A stretch of 64,000 nucleotides of DNA, taken from positions 1 through 64,000 of the forward strand of contig NZ_JAJQQS010000017.1 in the NCBI RefSeq assembly GCF_021228125.1. Direction: 5' to 3'. The notes under the pieces are model-generated. The model was not told the DNA's origin and made no database searches. It saw only the letters and a list, made by a program, of their open reading frames with translations. The first letter of the stretch is position 1; each line of letters begins with the position of its first letter. Of the stretch, positions 25,505 through 33,818 are shown piece by piece. The translations under genes were made by a program, and so were the position numbers. Origin of the DNA: Streptomyces albireticuli. Its GTDB lineage: Bacteria; Actinomycetota; Actinomycetes; Streptomycetales; Streptomycetaceae.

Positions 25505-25966
25505 TCACATCGGGTCGACGCATTCCCCCCAGTCCTTGGCCAGGTCCAATCGCTCACGCCGCTCGGTCAGGGAAAACCAGTTACCCGAGTCGTCCCGCAG
25601 AATCGCCTCGGTCCCATAAGGCCGTTCCTGCGGTTCCTGGAGGAATTCCACGCCCCTCCCCCGCAGCGTCTCGTAATCCCGCCGGACGTCGTCCGTGCTC
25701 AGCACCCCCGCCCCCAGCACGCCCTTGTCGATCAGCTTCCGCACGGCCTCGGCGGACTCCGGGTCCAGCCCGGGCGGGCCGGGGACCATCAGGGTGAGCT
25801 CGACGTCCGGCTGGCTCCTGGCGCCGACCGTCAGCCAGCGCATGCCCTCGTCGCCCCCCACGGTCATGTCGGTGCGGACCTCCAGACCGAGCTTCTCGGT
25901 GTAGAACTCCTTCGCCCGGTCCTGGTCGAGGACCCAGACGGTGGTGATGGCGATGCCCTTGATCAT
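25505..25966 (-). CDS. VOC-family (glyoxalase-like) protein
   Basis: A 153-residue protein with the vicinal-oxygen-chelate fold: two beta-alpha-beta-beta-beta units, the first starting IKGIAITTVWVLDQDRAKEFYTEKLG (motif VWVLDQDRAKEFYTEKLG) and the second with DDVRRDYETLRGRGVEF and ILRDDSGNWFSLTE. The usual metal ligands are only partly kept, so it may be a bleomycin-resistance/dioxygenase-like member without known substrate. It stands alone between the cse operon and the M23 peptidase, reading leftwards. Confidence 0.85.
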   Translation of the reverse strand: MIKGIAITTVWVLDQDRAKEFYTEKLGLEVRTDMTVGGDEGMRWLTVGARSQPDVELTLMVPGPPGLDPESAEAVRKLIDKGVLGAGVLSTDDVRRDYETLRGRGVEFLQEPQERPYGTEAILRDDSGNWFSLTERRERLDLAKDWGECVDPM

Positions 25967-26077
25967 GGCGTGCTCCCGGGGTGCGTACGGCCGGGCGTTC
26001 GTACCGCCTCACGACCACCGTAGGCACGGCCCGCGCCGCCCGCCCCCCCGGGAACGACCGGGCCGGGAACGACGAAA

Positions 26078-26107
26078 CCGGCGCACCGCGCGGAGGCGGT
26101 GCGCCGG
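26078..26107 (-). terminator. M23 peptidase terminator, 12-bp stem
   Basis: CCGGCGCACCGC (26078-26089) pairs perfectly with GCGGTGCGCCGG (26096-26107); on the minus strand the stem is followed by TTTCGTC. It lies 38 bp past the peptidase stop. Confidence 0.7.
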
Positions 26108-26144
26108 CTCGTGACCGACCGGTGCGCTTCGGGTGCGCTACGGG

Positions 26145-26876
26145 TCAGAGGGTCTCGCCGTGGGCCTTCAGGAAGCCGACCGGCTCGACGGCGGTGCCGT
26201 AGTTCGGGGTCGTACGGATCTCGAAGTGCAGGTGGGGGCCGGAAGAGTTGCCGGTGGAGCCCGACAGGCCGATCTCCTGGCCGGTGGTCACGGTCTGGCC
26301 GACCGAGACCTTCACCAGCGAGAGGTGCGCGTACTGCGAGTACGTGTTGTCGTCGTGCTTGATCACGATGGCGTTGCCGTACGCGGGACCGTCGCCGCCA
26401 CCGTTGGGGCCGGCCTTCACGACCGTACCGCCGTGCACGGCCTTCACGGACGTACCGGTGTTCACGACCAGGTCCTGGCCGCTGTGCTTGCTGGCCCACA
26501 TGGCGCCGGACTTACCGAAGGGCTGGCCGACCTGGTAGCCCTCGACGGGCGAGACCCAGGCGTCCGCACGCTTGCGGCTGGCCTCGGCGGCGCCGCGGGC
26601 GTCCGCGGCACGCTTCTCGGCGTCCTTCTTGGCCTGCTCCTGCGCGGCCTTGTCCTTGGCCGCGGCCTTCAGCTGCGTCTCGCCCTGCGCGTGCAGGACG
26701 TCGTCCAGGGCCGCGACGGACGCGAAGGCCGGGAGCTGCGCCTGCGAGGTGGTGTCGGCCGCCAGCGCCACACCGGTTCCGAGCGCGAGCGAGGCTCCGA
26801 GGCCGGCGGCCACGACGGCGGCACGGTTGCGGAGAACGGACGTGCCGGAATTACGGAAAGCGGCGAGCTTCGACAT
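26145..26876 (-). CDS. secreted M23-family cell-wall peptidase
   Basis: A 243-residue exported protein. The signal peptide spans about residues 1-40 (basic start, AVVAAGLGASLALGTGVALA, cleavage near ALAADT). A Lys/Ala-rich coiled coil follows (about 65-105). The LytM/M23 domain has zinc ligands in SKHSGQDLVV (H and D) and GPHLHFEIR (HxH), consistent with an active peptidoglycan endopeptidase. The ATG was preferred over an in-frame TTG two codons upstream because GGAGGT lies 9 bp before it. The message has a long structured leader, and the gene is divergent from the TRYPCO2-NACHT cassette. Confidence 0.92.
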   Translation of the reverse strand: MSKLAAFRNSGTSVLRNRAAVVAAGLGASLALGTGVALAADTTSQAQLPAFASVAALDDVLHAQGETQLKAAAKDKAAQEQAKKDAEKRAADARGAAEASRKRADAWVSPVEGYQVGQPFGKSGAMWASKHSGQDLVVNTGTSVKAVHGGTVVKAGPNGGGDGPAYGNAIVIKHDDNTYSQYAHLSLVKVSVGQTVTTGQEIGLSGSTGNSSGPHLHFEIRTTPNYGTAVEPVGFLKAHGETL

Positions 26877-27252
26877 AAACAAATACCTCCAGGCAGGAAT
26901 GGGTCCCGGCTGCGAACTTCACGAACCGGGATCGCCCTACCTTGGTAACCCGCATTCGCCGCCCTGCCAAGGACGGCCTCTACTAGCGAATGCAGTAGAG
27001 GGGAGGGGGTGGGCGGAGCCCTGTCCGGGACGGGTTCCGGGCCCGATATGCGGGTTCCCGGAGGCTTTTGCAAGACCATTTGGCAGGCCATTGTTCTGCT
27101 ATTCGCCGTAGTATGTGACCCACGCCCTATGGGCCGTATCACCGCGAATGGACTTTCGGCCTTCCCCGTTCCGGGACCAAAGGCCCGCCCCCGGCGGTAC
27201 GCTCCCGGCAGCAGACGTACGGACGCGCGCACACAGCCGGGGGGCCACCGCG
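26877..27252. other. divergent region between the M23 peptidase and the TRYPCO2 gene
   Basis: A 376-bp gap. About 130 bp next to the peptidase hold the structured leader described separately. The other half, next to the TRYPCO2 gene, holds TACGCT (about 27199-27204) as a possible -10 for the cassette and a G-run (27239-27244) as ribosome site. Confidence 0.5.
26905..27001 (-). ncRNA. candidate structured leader RNA of the M23 peptidase
   Basis: On the minus-strand RNA an 8-bp hairpin, CCTCTACT (27001-26994) with AGTAGAGG (26984-26977), presents a 9-nt loop. Eight loop bases, GCATTCGC, are perfectly complementary to GCGAATGC at 26959-26952, so the loop can form an H-type pseudoknot or an alternative stem. 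A TCCCGG/CCGGGA hairpin follows just ahead of the ribosome site. This is the build of a cis-regulatory RNA, but no known riboswitch class was recognised. Confidence 0.5.
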
Positions 27253-27606
27253 ATGGGCAACGATTCCCGCTTCTCCCACCTTGAGGACGTCGAGCTGGCG
27301 GACGCCGTACAGGCGGTCCGGGAGGGCCTCACGACGGCCGCGGCACGCGGTCAGGGCGAGGAGATCGTCTTCGACGTCGGCGAGATCTCCATGGAGTTCA
27401 CCGTCGAGATCCGCCGGGACGCGACGGGCAAGGGCGGGGTGAAGGCCTGGGTGATCAGCGCGGACGCCGAGGCGTCCCGCGGCTCCACCCGGACCCACCG
27501 GGTCGCCTTCACCCTCACCCCGAAGGACGCCCGCACGGGCGGCGGCGTGCGCGTGGGGAACGAGCGCCCGGGCGGCGTCTCGCGGTTCGGCTCCACGGGG
27601 CGGTGA
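27253..27606 (+). CDS. TRYPCO2-domain protein
   Basis: A 117-residue protein made almost wholly of the trypsin-co-occurring domain 2. It shows the typical start LEDVELADAVQAVREGLTTAA, the strand IVFDVGEISMEFTVEI, and KAWVISADAEASR...RVAFTLTPKD. The family was named because these small proteins are encoded beside trypsin-like protease/NTPase genes in predicted conflict systems. Its last codons overlap the GTG of the protease-NACHT gene (GTGA at 27603-27606), so translation is coupled. It probably binds or is acted on by the protease arm, which is inference. Confidence 0.88.
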   Translation: MGNDSRFSHLEDVELADAVQAVREGLTTAAARGQGEEIVFDVGEISMEFTVEIRRDATGKGGVKAWVISADAEASRGSTRTHRVAFTLTPKDARTGGGVRVGNERPGGVSRFGSTGR

Positions 27607-30002
27607 TCCCGTCCGGGGACGGCCCGGGGCCCGCGCGGCCCGCGCCGTCGGTGGCGGACCGCCTGGTGGCCGTCATGGCCGGCGCACAGGGCAGTGGGGT
27701 GCTCCTGACCCCGACGCTCGTGCTGACCAGCGCGCACGTCCTGGACGCCGGCTCGGGCGAGGGCGGCGCCGGCGGTCGGGGGCCGCACGCGCTCGCCCTC
27801 GGCGGGCACCTGTCCGACCCGGTGCCCTGCGAGGTGGTGTGGAAGGGGGAGACCGGCGCCCGCGACGCCGCCCTGCTGCTCGCCGAGCGTCCGCTGGTGC
27901 ACGCGGCACGGCTGGGCCCCTTGCGCTGGGGCGTCTGCGTCACGTGGAAGCCGATGACCGGCTGCCAGGCGATGGGGTTCCCACAGGTGCAGCGCTCCCC
28001 CGACGGCAGCCTGGAGGCGGTGCAGGTGCCGGGCACGCTGACCCCGCTTTCGGGGAGCCTGCGCAGACGGTACGTCCTGCGCACGGACCACCACCCGCCC
28101 GTCGGCGGATCCGGCGGCTCCCCCTGGGCCGGCCTGTCCGGAGGGCCGGTACTCGCCGGGCAGGTGCTGATCGGCATCGTCAGCGAGGACCCGCCCGGCT
28201 GGGACCACTCGGCCGTCGACGCCGTACCACTGATCCAGATCGTCAGCAGCGCCGACTTCTGGTCCGCACTCCGGAAGCACTGGCCGGAGGCCCCTTCCCT
28301 CCTGGTGGAGGAGGTGTTCTCGGCCCACCCCGACGACCTCGCCTACGAGGCGGCCTACGCGAAGGCGGTCAAGGCCGCGTACAGCCGACTGGAGATCTTC
28401 GGCCTGGACGACCTGGGCTCCGGGGACAACACCTGGGACCTGGACACCGCCTACCTCAGCCTGGAGGCGCGGGCGCCCGGACAGGCCCCCGGGCCCGCCC
28501 GGGCCGGGGCGCAGCGTGTGGAGGACCTCCTCGGATCGCGCCCGCGGACCGTCCTGCGCGGCGAGGCGGGCGCGGGCAAGACCACGCTGGTGTGGTGGCT
28601 GGCCTCGCACGCGGCGTGCCACACGCTGCCGAGGAAGCTGGGCGCCCTGAACGGCCTGGTCCCGTTCGTGGTCCCGCTGCGCAGTCTGGCGGCTCAGGGC
28701 ATCACCAGTCCCACCCCGTCCCAGCTGTCCACGATCGCCCGGCTGCCGGTGGACGCGCCGCCGCCGGGCTGGGCGGGCCGGGTGCTGGAATCCGGGCGCG
28801 CGCTGCTGCTCGTCGACGGCCTGGACGAGCTCCCCCGTGAGGACCGCGCCCCCGCCCGCCGATGGCTGGCCGAGCTCCTCCGGCTGCACCCCGCCACGCG
28901 CTGTCTGGTCACGGTGCGCCCGCTCGCCGTCGACCACGCGTGGCTGGAGGCCGAGGGCTTCGAGGAACTCCGGCTGCTGCCCATGAGCGACACGGACATC
29001 CAGTCGTTCGTGGCGGCGTGGCACGCGGCGGCCCGGCTGGAGTGCGAGGGCTACGCGGACGGGGAGCGGGCGAGACGGCAGCGGGAGCTGCTGGTGGAGC
29101 TGGAGGGCAATCTGACCCAGGAGTTCCGGCGTACGGCGGGCCTGCGGGACCTGGCCCGTACGCCGCTCCTGTGCGCGGTCGTCTGCGCCCTCCACCGGCG
29201 CCGGAGCGGCCTGCTGCCCCGTACCCGCTGGGAGCTCTACCGGGCGGCGCTCACCATGCTGCTCGGCGGCCGGGACGCCCACCGCCGCATCCACAGGCCC
29301 GAGGGCATGGAGCTGGAACCGGACGACGGCCGGCAGCTGCTCCAGCGCGTCGCCGTCTGGCTGGTCCGCAACGGCCGCGTGGAGCTCTCCCGGGAGCAGG
29401 CGGTGCGCCAGATCGCGCTCGCGATGCGGGGCCTGCGCCGGGTGCGGGACCAGGGCACGCCCGAGGAGGTCCTGACCCACCTCCTCAACCGCAGCGGGCT
29501 GCTCCAGGAGCGCACGAGGGACTCCGTGCAGTTCATCCACCGCACGTTCCAGGACTATCTGGCGGCGAAGGAGTTCCAGGACAGCGACTGCCTGGACGAG
29601 CTGCTGAGCCACGCGGCGGAGGAGCCCTGGCAGGACGTGATCAGGCTGGTGATCGGGCACTGCGGGAGGGCGGAGGAGCGGCGGGTCCTGGAGGGGGTGG
29701 CCGCCGCGGCGGACGCGGCGGCGGGGGTCGGTGCCGGGGAGGACGAGTGGGCGCTCCGGGCGCTTTCCGGGAATTGCGCGGCCGACGCGGCCTACCTGGA
29801 CGACGATCTGCACGACAGGGTGTGGGGCGGAATCAAGGAGACCGCGGTCCGGCTCGCGTCGCCGGAAGCCGCCAGGCACCCGTCGGGCAATCTGAAGGAA
29901 GCGCTCACGAACATGCCGTGTCCGAGTGACTTCTCGGCCAGGGAAAAGGAACTCCTGATGACGCTGATCAGCCTCCGGGCGAACGGCTCCCCTCTGGTCT
30001 GA
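27603..30002 (+). CDS. trypsin-like serine protease fused to NACHT NTPase
   Basis: A 799-residue protein with an N-terminal trypsin-like domain and a NACHT NTPase. The catalytic triad appears complete: His45 in LVLTSAHVL, Asp88 in GARDAALLL and Ser179 in GLSGGPVL. The NTPase has Walker A GEAGAGKTT (320-328), Walker B ALLLVDGLDEL with Asp405, Asp408 and Glu409, and the arginine-type sensor TVRPLAV. Winged-helix and helical regions with FIHRTFQDYLAAKEF follow. The C-terminus is a short helical tail, without long recognisable repeats. No signal peptide or membrane helix, so it acts in the cytoplasm. NACHT-protease proteins of this architecture are predicted immune or programmed-response switches. 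Coupled to the TRYPCO2 gene. Confidence 0.9.
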   Translation: MIPSGDGPGPARPAPSVADRLVAVMAGAQGSGVLLTPTLVLTSAHVLDAGSGEGGAGGRGPHALALGGHLSDPVPCEVVWKGETGARDAALLLAERPLVHAARLGPLRWGVCVTWKPMTGCQAMGFPQVQRSPDGSLEAVQVPGTLTPLSGSLRRRYVLRTDHHPPVGGSGGSPWAGLSGGPVLAGQVLIGIVSEDPPGWDHSAVDAVPLIQIVSSADFWSALRKHWPEAPSLLVEEVFSAHPDDLAYEAAYAKAVKAAYSRLEIFGLDDLGSGDNTWDLDTAYLSLEARAPGQAPGPARAGAQRVEDLLGSRPRTVLRGEAGAGKTTLVWWLASHAACHTLPRKLGALNGLVPFVVPLRSLAAQGITSPTPSQLSTIARLPVDAPPPGWAGRVLESGRALLLVDGLDELPREDRAPARRWLAELLRLHPATRCLVTVRPLAVDHAWLEAEGFEELRLLPMSDTDIQSFVAAWHAAARLECEGYADGERARRQRELLVELEGNLTQEFRRTAGLRDLARTPLLCAVVCALHRRRSGLLPRTRWELYRAALTMLLGGRDAHRRIHRPEGMELEPDDGRQLLQRVAVWLVRNGRVELSREQAVRQIALAMRGLRRVRDQGTPEEVLTHLLNRSGLLQERTRDSVQFIHRTFQDYLAAKEFQDSDCLDELLSHAAEEPWQDVIRLVIGHCGRAEERRVLEGVAAAADAAAGVGAGEDEWALRALSGNCAADAAYLDDDLHDRVWGGIKETAVRLASPEAARHPSGNLKEALTNMPCPSDFSAREKELLMTLISLRANGSPLV

Positions 30003-30062
30003 CGGGTCGGAACGGTCAGGCTGGTCCGGCGGGCTGTCACGCCTGACCGGTCCGACGGAAAA

Positions 30063-30101
30063 GGCCGGCCCCGGAACCGGCGAACGGTTCCGGGGCCGGC
30101 C
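30063..30101. terminator. strong bidirectional terminator, 17-bp stem
   Basis: GGCCGGCCCCGGAACCG (30063-30079) pairs perfectly with 30085-30101 around GCGAA, midway between the converging NACHT and clpC genes. Confidence 0.8.
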
Positions 30102-30103
30102 CC

Positions 30104-30123
30104 GGATCCCCTTGCGGGGATCC
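30104..30123. terminator. second hairpin between NACHT and clpC ends
   Basis: GGATCCCC (30104-30111) and GGGGATCC (30116-30123) form an 8-bp stem with a TTGC loop, directly behind the larger hairpin and 17 bp past the clpC stop. Confidence 0.6.
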
Positions 30124-30139
30124 GGCTACCGCTTGTTTC

Positions 30140-32665
30140 TCAGGCGTCCTTCGAGAGGTTCGGGCCCGCGCCACCGGCGGTGGACTCGATCGGCGGGGTG
30201 TCCGGCAGCGCCGACTTCTCCTCGCCGCGGAAGGTGAACTTCTTCTCCTCACCCTCGCCCTCGATGCCCACGACCACGATGTGGCCCGAGCGCAGCTCAC
30301 CGAAGAGGATCTTCTCCGAGAGGATGTCCTCGATCTCGCGCTGGATCGTGCGGCGCAGCGGGCGGGCGCCCAGGATCGGGTCGTAGCCACGCTTGGCGAG
30401 GAGCGACTTGGCCTCCGAGCTCAGCTCGATGCCCATGTCGCGGTCCTTCAGCCGCTCGTCCACCTTGGCGATCATGAGGTCGACGATCTGGATGATGTCT
30501 TCCTCGGTGAGCTGGTGGAAGACGACCGTGTCGTCGACGCGGTTGAGGAACTCGGGGCGGAAGTGCTGCTTGAGCTCTTCGTTGACCTTGGCCTTCATCC
30601 GCTCGTACCCGGTCTTGACGTCGCCCTGGGCGGCGAAGCCCAGGTTGAAGCCCTTGGAGATGTCCCGGGTGCCGAGGTTGGTCGTCATGATGATGACGGT
30701 GTTCTTGAAGTCGACGACCCGGCCCTGGGAGTCGGTCAGGCGACCGTCCTCCAGGATCTGGAGCAGCGAGTTGAAGATGTCCGGGTGGGCCTTCTCGACC
30801 TCGTCGAAGAGGACGACGGAGAACGGCTTGCGGCGCACCTTCTCGGTGAGCTGGCCGCCCTCTTCGTAGCCCACGTATCCGGGCGGGGAGCCGAAGAGGC
30901 GCGAGACGGTGTGCTTCTCGCTGAACTCCGACATGTCGAGGGAGATCAGGGCGTCCTCGTCGCCGAAGAGGAATTCGGCGAGCGTCTTGGACAGCTCCGT
31001 CTTACCGACACCGGACGGGCCGGCGAAGATGAAGGAGCCGCCGGGGCGCTTCGGGTCCTTGAGGCCCGCACGCGTGCGCCGGATGGCCTGGGAGAGCGCC
31101 TTGATGGCGTCCTTCTGGCCGATGACGCGCTTGTGCAGCTCGTCCTCCATGCGCAGCAGGCGGGAGGACTCCTCCTCCGTCAGCTTGAAGACCGGGATGC
31201 CGGTGGCCGTCGCGAGGACCTCGGCGATCAGGTCGCCGTCGACCTCGGCGACGACGTCCATGTCGCCGGCCTTCCACTCCTTCTCGCGCTTCGCCTTGGC
31301 GGCGAGGAGCTGCTTCTCCTTGTCGCGCAGCGAGGCGGCCTTCTCGAAGTCCTGCGAGTCGATCGCGGACTCCTTGTCCCGGCGCACGTCGGCGATCTTC
31401 TCGTCGAACTCGCGGAGGTCCGGCGGCGCGGTCATCCGGCGGATGCGCATCCGGGAGCCGGCCTCGTCGATCAGGTCGATCGCCTTGTCCGGCAGGAAGC
31501 GGTCGGAGATGTAGCGGTCGGCCAGCTGGGCGGCCTGGACCAGGGCCTCGTCCGTGATGGAGACGCGGTGGTGCGCCTCGTAACGGTCGCGGAGACCCTT
31601 GAGGATCTCGATGGTGTGCGGCAGCGAGGGCTCGGCGACCTGGATGGGCTGGAAGCGGCGCTCGAGGGCGGCGTCCTTCTCCAGGTGCTTGCGGTACTCG
31701 TCCAGCGTGGTGGCGCCGATGGTCTGGAGCTCGCCCCGGGCCAGCATGGGCTTGAGGATGCTCGCGGCGTCGATCGCGCCCTCGGCGGCGCCCGCACCCA
31801 CCAGGGTGTGGAGCTCGTCGATGAACAGGATGATGTCGCCGCGGGTGCGGATCTCCTTGAGGACCTTCTTCAGGCGCTCCTCGAAGTCACCGCGGTAGCG
31901 GGAGCCGGCGACCAGGGCGCCGAGGTCGAGGGTGTAGAGGTGCTTGTCCTTGAGGGTCTCGGGCACCTCGCCCTTGACGATGGCCTGGGCCAGTCCCTCG
32001 ACGACGGCGGTCTTGCCGACGCCGGGCTCGCCGATGAGGACCGGGTTGTTCTTGGTACGGCGGGACAGCACCTGCATGACCCGCTCGATCTCCTTCTCGC
32101 GCCCGATGACCGGGTCGAGCTTGGATTCGCGGGCGGCCTGCGTGAGGTTGCGGCCGAACTGGTCCAGGACGAGCGAGGTCGAGGGGGTGCCCTCGGCCGG
32201 GCCGCCGGCGGTGGCGGCCTCCTTGCCCTGGTAGCCGGAGAGCAGCTGGATGACCTGCTGCCGCACCCGGTTCAGATCGGCGCCCAGCTTCACGAGGACC
32301 TGGGCGGCGACGCCCTCGCCCTCGCGGATCAGGCCGAGCAGGATGTGCTCCGTACCGATGTAGTTGTGGCCGAGCTGGAGGGCCTCGCGGAGCGACAGCT
32401 CCAGGACCTTCTTGGCACGGGGAGTGAAGGGAATGTGCCCGGACGGGGCCTGCTGGCCCTGACCGATGATCTCCTCCACCTGCTGGCGGACCGCCTCGAG
32501 CGAAATCCCGAGGCTCTCCAGGGCCTTAGCGGCGACACCCTCACCCTCATGGATCAGGCCCAGGAGAATGTGCTCGGTGCCGATGTAGTTGTGGTTGAGC
32601 ATCCGGGCTTCTTCCTGAGCCAGGACGACAACCCGCCGCGCGCGGTCGGTGAACCTCTCGAACAT
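30140..32665 (-). CDS. clpC: ATP-dependent Clp protease ATPase subunit ClpC
   Basis: An 841-residue AAA+ unfoldase that feeds proteins to the ClpP peptidase. The N-domain has two Clp_N repeats (about residues 4-75 and 80-150). The first AAA module has Walker A GEPGVGKTAVVEGL and Walker B ILFIDELHTL; the UVR-containing middle region (about 420-460) separates it from the second module with GPSGVGKTELSKTL and VVLFDEVEKAHPD. LGF-type ClpP-docking context follows in the C-terminal half. Start MFERFTDRARRVVVLAQEEA is the family's conserved N-terminus, after a GAGGAG ribosome site. Two ClgR-like boxes lie upstream. Confidence 0.97.
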   Translation of the reverse strand: MFERFTDRARRVVVLAQEEARMLNHNYIGTEHILLGLIHEGEGVAAKALESLGISLEAVRQQVEEIIGQGQQAPSGHIPFTPRAKKVLELSLREALQLGHNYIGTEHILLGLIREGEGVAAQVLVKLGADLNRVRQQVIQLLSGYQGKEAATAGGPAEGTPSTSLVLDQFGRNLTQAARESKLDPVIGREKEIERVMQVLSRRTKNNPVLIGEPGVGKTAVVEGLAQAIVKGEVPETLKDKHLYTLDLGALVAGSRYRGDFEERLKKVLKEIRTRGDIILFIDELHTLVGAGAAEGAIDAASILKPMLARGELQTIGATTLDEYRKHLEKDAALERRFQPIQVAEPSLPHTIEILKGLRDRYEAHHRVSITDEALVQAAQLADRYISDRFLPDKAIDLIDEAGSRMRIRRMTAPPDLREFDEKIADVRRDKESAIDSQDFEKAASLRDKEKQLLAAKAKREKEWKAGDMDVVAEVDGDLIAEVLATATGIPVFKLTEEESSRLLRMEDELHKRVIGQKDAIKALSQAIRRTRAGLKDPKRPGGSFIFAGPSGVGKTELSKTLAEFLFGDEDALISLDMSEFSEKHTVSRLFGSPPGYVGYEEGGQLTEKVRRKPFSVVLFDEVEKAHPDIFNSLLQILEDGRLTDSQGRVVDFKNTVIIMTTNLGTRDISKGFNLGFAAQGDVKTGYERMKAKVNEELKQHFRPEFLNRVDDTVVFHQLTEEDIIQIVDLMIAKVDERLKDRDMGIELSSEAKSLLAKRGYDPILGARPLRRTIQREIEDILSEKILFGELRSGHIVVVGIEGEGEEKKFTFRGEEKSALPDTPPIESTAGGAGPNLSKDA

Positions 32666-32891
32666 CGTTAATCGCTCCTCAGAGCGGTCAGGCAGTTAGG
32701 GGTCGGTCCCCTCCCTGTCCTTCCGCATGCTAGTCCCGTGGGACGGGACAGCTCATTCCAACTGCCGACATCCGTCCGGATCACCCCCGCGGTGGCGGGA
32801 GAAACCTGCTGCCGAACAGCCGACAACTCCTCCAACCCGATGGTGGGAGACGATGTTCCCGCAGGCCAGGGATATACGCCCACCACCACTA

Positions 32892-32905
32892 CGCCCATGG
32901 CGAAC
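32892..32905 (-). promoter_or_regulatory. ClgR-like box 1 upstream of clpC
   Basis: The minus strand reads GTTCGC-CATGG-GCG, an exact match to the GTTCGC-N5-GCG motif I recall for ClgR, the activator of clp and lon genes in Streptomyces. It lies 227 bp upstream of the clpC start. Confidence 0.6.
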
Positions 32906-33035
32906 GCCCGCTCGGCCCGACACGCCCGCCCGCGGCCCGGGTGGTGCGCTCCGCGCGCTGCTATACCGCCTCTTCCCACTGGGAATGTCCTACCCGCAAG
33001 CATTGACAATCCATGCGGCGCGAACACCCTCCATC

Positions 33036-33049
33036 CGCTACGGGCGAAC
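33036..33049 (-). promoter_or_regulatory. ClgR-like box 2 upstream of clpC
   Basis: The minus strand reads GTTCGC-CCGTA-GCG, a second exact match, 144 bp farther upstream. Confidence 0.55.
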
Positions 33050-33155
33050 ACCCCCGCGCCACCTGGAGCCCCCGCGCGCCCCTCACTCCTTATACGGAGC
33101 GTGCCCAACTATCAACCCTGCGTAACCTCTTGAGAGTTTCACAGTTGCACCGCGT

Positions 33156-33818
33156 ATGACCGCAACCCTCCCGGGCCCCTGTGTTCCCCCGTGTCCATGG
33201 TGCCAGGCGCGCCGGTGGTACGAGCACGGGCTGCGGTGGCCCACCGCGGGGGTGTGCTCCCAGGCGCCCCTGACCCTGCTCACCGGGGCGCGGTTCGACG
33301 CCCTGGACCTACCCGTGGACGCCGGCTTCGCGGTGCTGCGGCGCGTCGGGCGGACCGGACCGGTCGCGCTCGACGGTCGGGCGCGCAGGCTGCGCTTCCT
33401 GATCGCCGCGGGCAGCGCGGACGAGCTGCCCGGGCTGCTCGACTGGCTGGAGTGGGGCGGGGTGGCCCTGGATCTGACCGCTCTGGGTGCGGGCGGCCGG
33501 ATCGTCGCGCCGGTGCCGCGCTCCACAGGGGACCGCGGGCGCCTCGGGGCGCTCGGCGCGGGGAGGGCCGTATGGGTACGGCCTCCCGAGCCGGGGCGCG
33601 AGGTCGAGCCGACACTTCCGGTGACCGGACTCGGGGGCGAGGGGGGCGCCCCCGATCTCGTACGGCTCGTGAGCGCGGCGGCGACGGAATGCCACCGGGC
33701 CCGTTTGCTGCGCGCCGGGGAGGCGCGCACACGCCGGCCGACGGGAGATCAGCCGTTGGCCTTCTCGTACGCCTCACGGATGTCGGCGGGGACACGGCCG
33801 CGGTCGTTGACGTTGTAG
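33156..33818 (+). CDS. SCO3374-family protein
   Basis: A 220-residue actinobacterial protein of unknown function, recognised as the SCO3374 family from its place between clpC and lsr2 and its start. The N-terminus has a CX3CX2C cluster (CVPPCPWC, residues 9-16) followed by Trp/Arg-rich sequence that could hold a metal. The middle, LALDGRARRLRFLIAAGSADELPGLLDWLEWGGVALDLTALG (short motif DELPGLLDWLEWGGV), resembles a nucleotide- or primase-polymerase-like segment seen in such proteins. Its 3' end overlaps the converging lsr2 gene by 70 bp; the last 20 codons may not be conserved. Confidence 0.8.
   Translation: MTATLPGPCVPPCPWCQARRWYEHGLRWPTAGVCSQAPLTLLTGARFDALDLPVDAGFAVLRRVGRTGPVALDGRARRLRFLIAAGSADELPGLLDWLEWGGVALDLTALGAGGRIVAPVPRSTGDRGRLGALGAGRAVWVRPPEPGREVEPTLPVTGLGGEGGAPDLVRLVSAAATECHRARLLRAGEARTRRPTGDQPLAFSYASRMSAGTRPRSLTL

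Larger units (their letters stand above)
32666..33155. other. long divergent control region of clpC
   Basis: About 490 bp without a gene, between clpC and the divergent SCO3374-family gene. It holds two GTTCGC-N5-GCG boxes and a GTCCCGTGGGAC-type repeat near 32735-32747. The clpC transcript therefore probably has a long leader or its promoter lies 200 bp or more upstream. Confidence 0.6.

Noticed and set aside
26877..27252. c-di-AMP (ydaO-type) riboswitch upstream of the M23 peptidase
   Set aside because: The gene type fits, but the conserved GACAGCTAACC-type segment and the GGGGGAA elements of that class are absent. Kept only as an unclassified structured leader.
27253..30002. Recently acquired island for the TRYPCO2-NACHT pair
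   Set aside because: GC content and codon style equal the neighbours, and no integrase, tRNA or direct-repeat boundary was seen.
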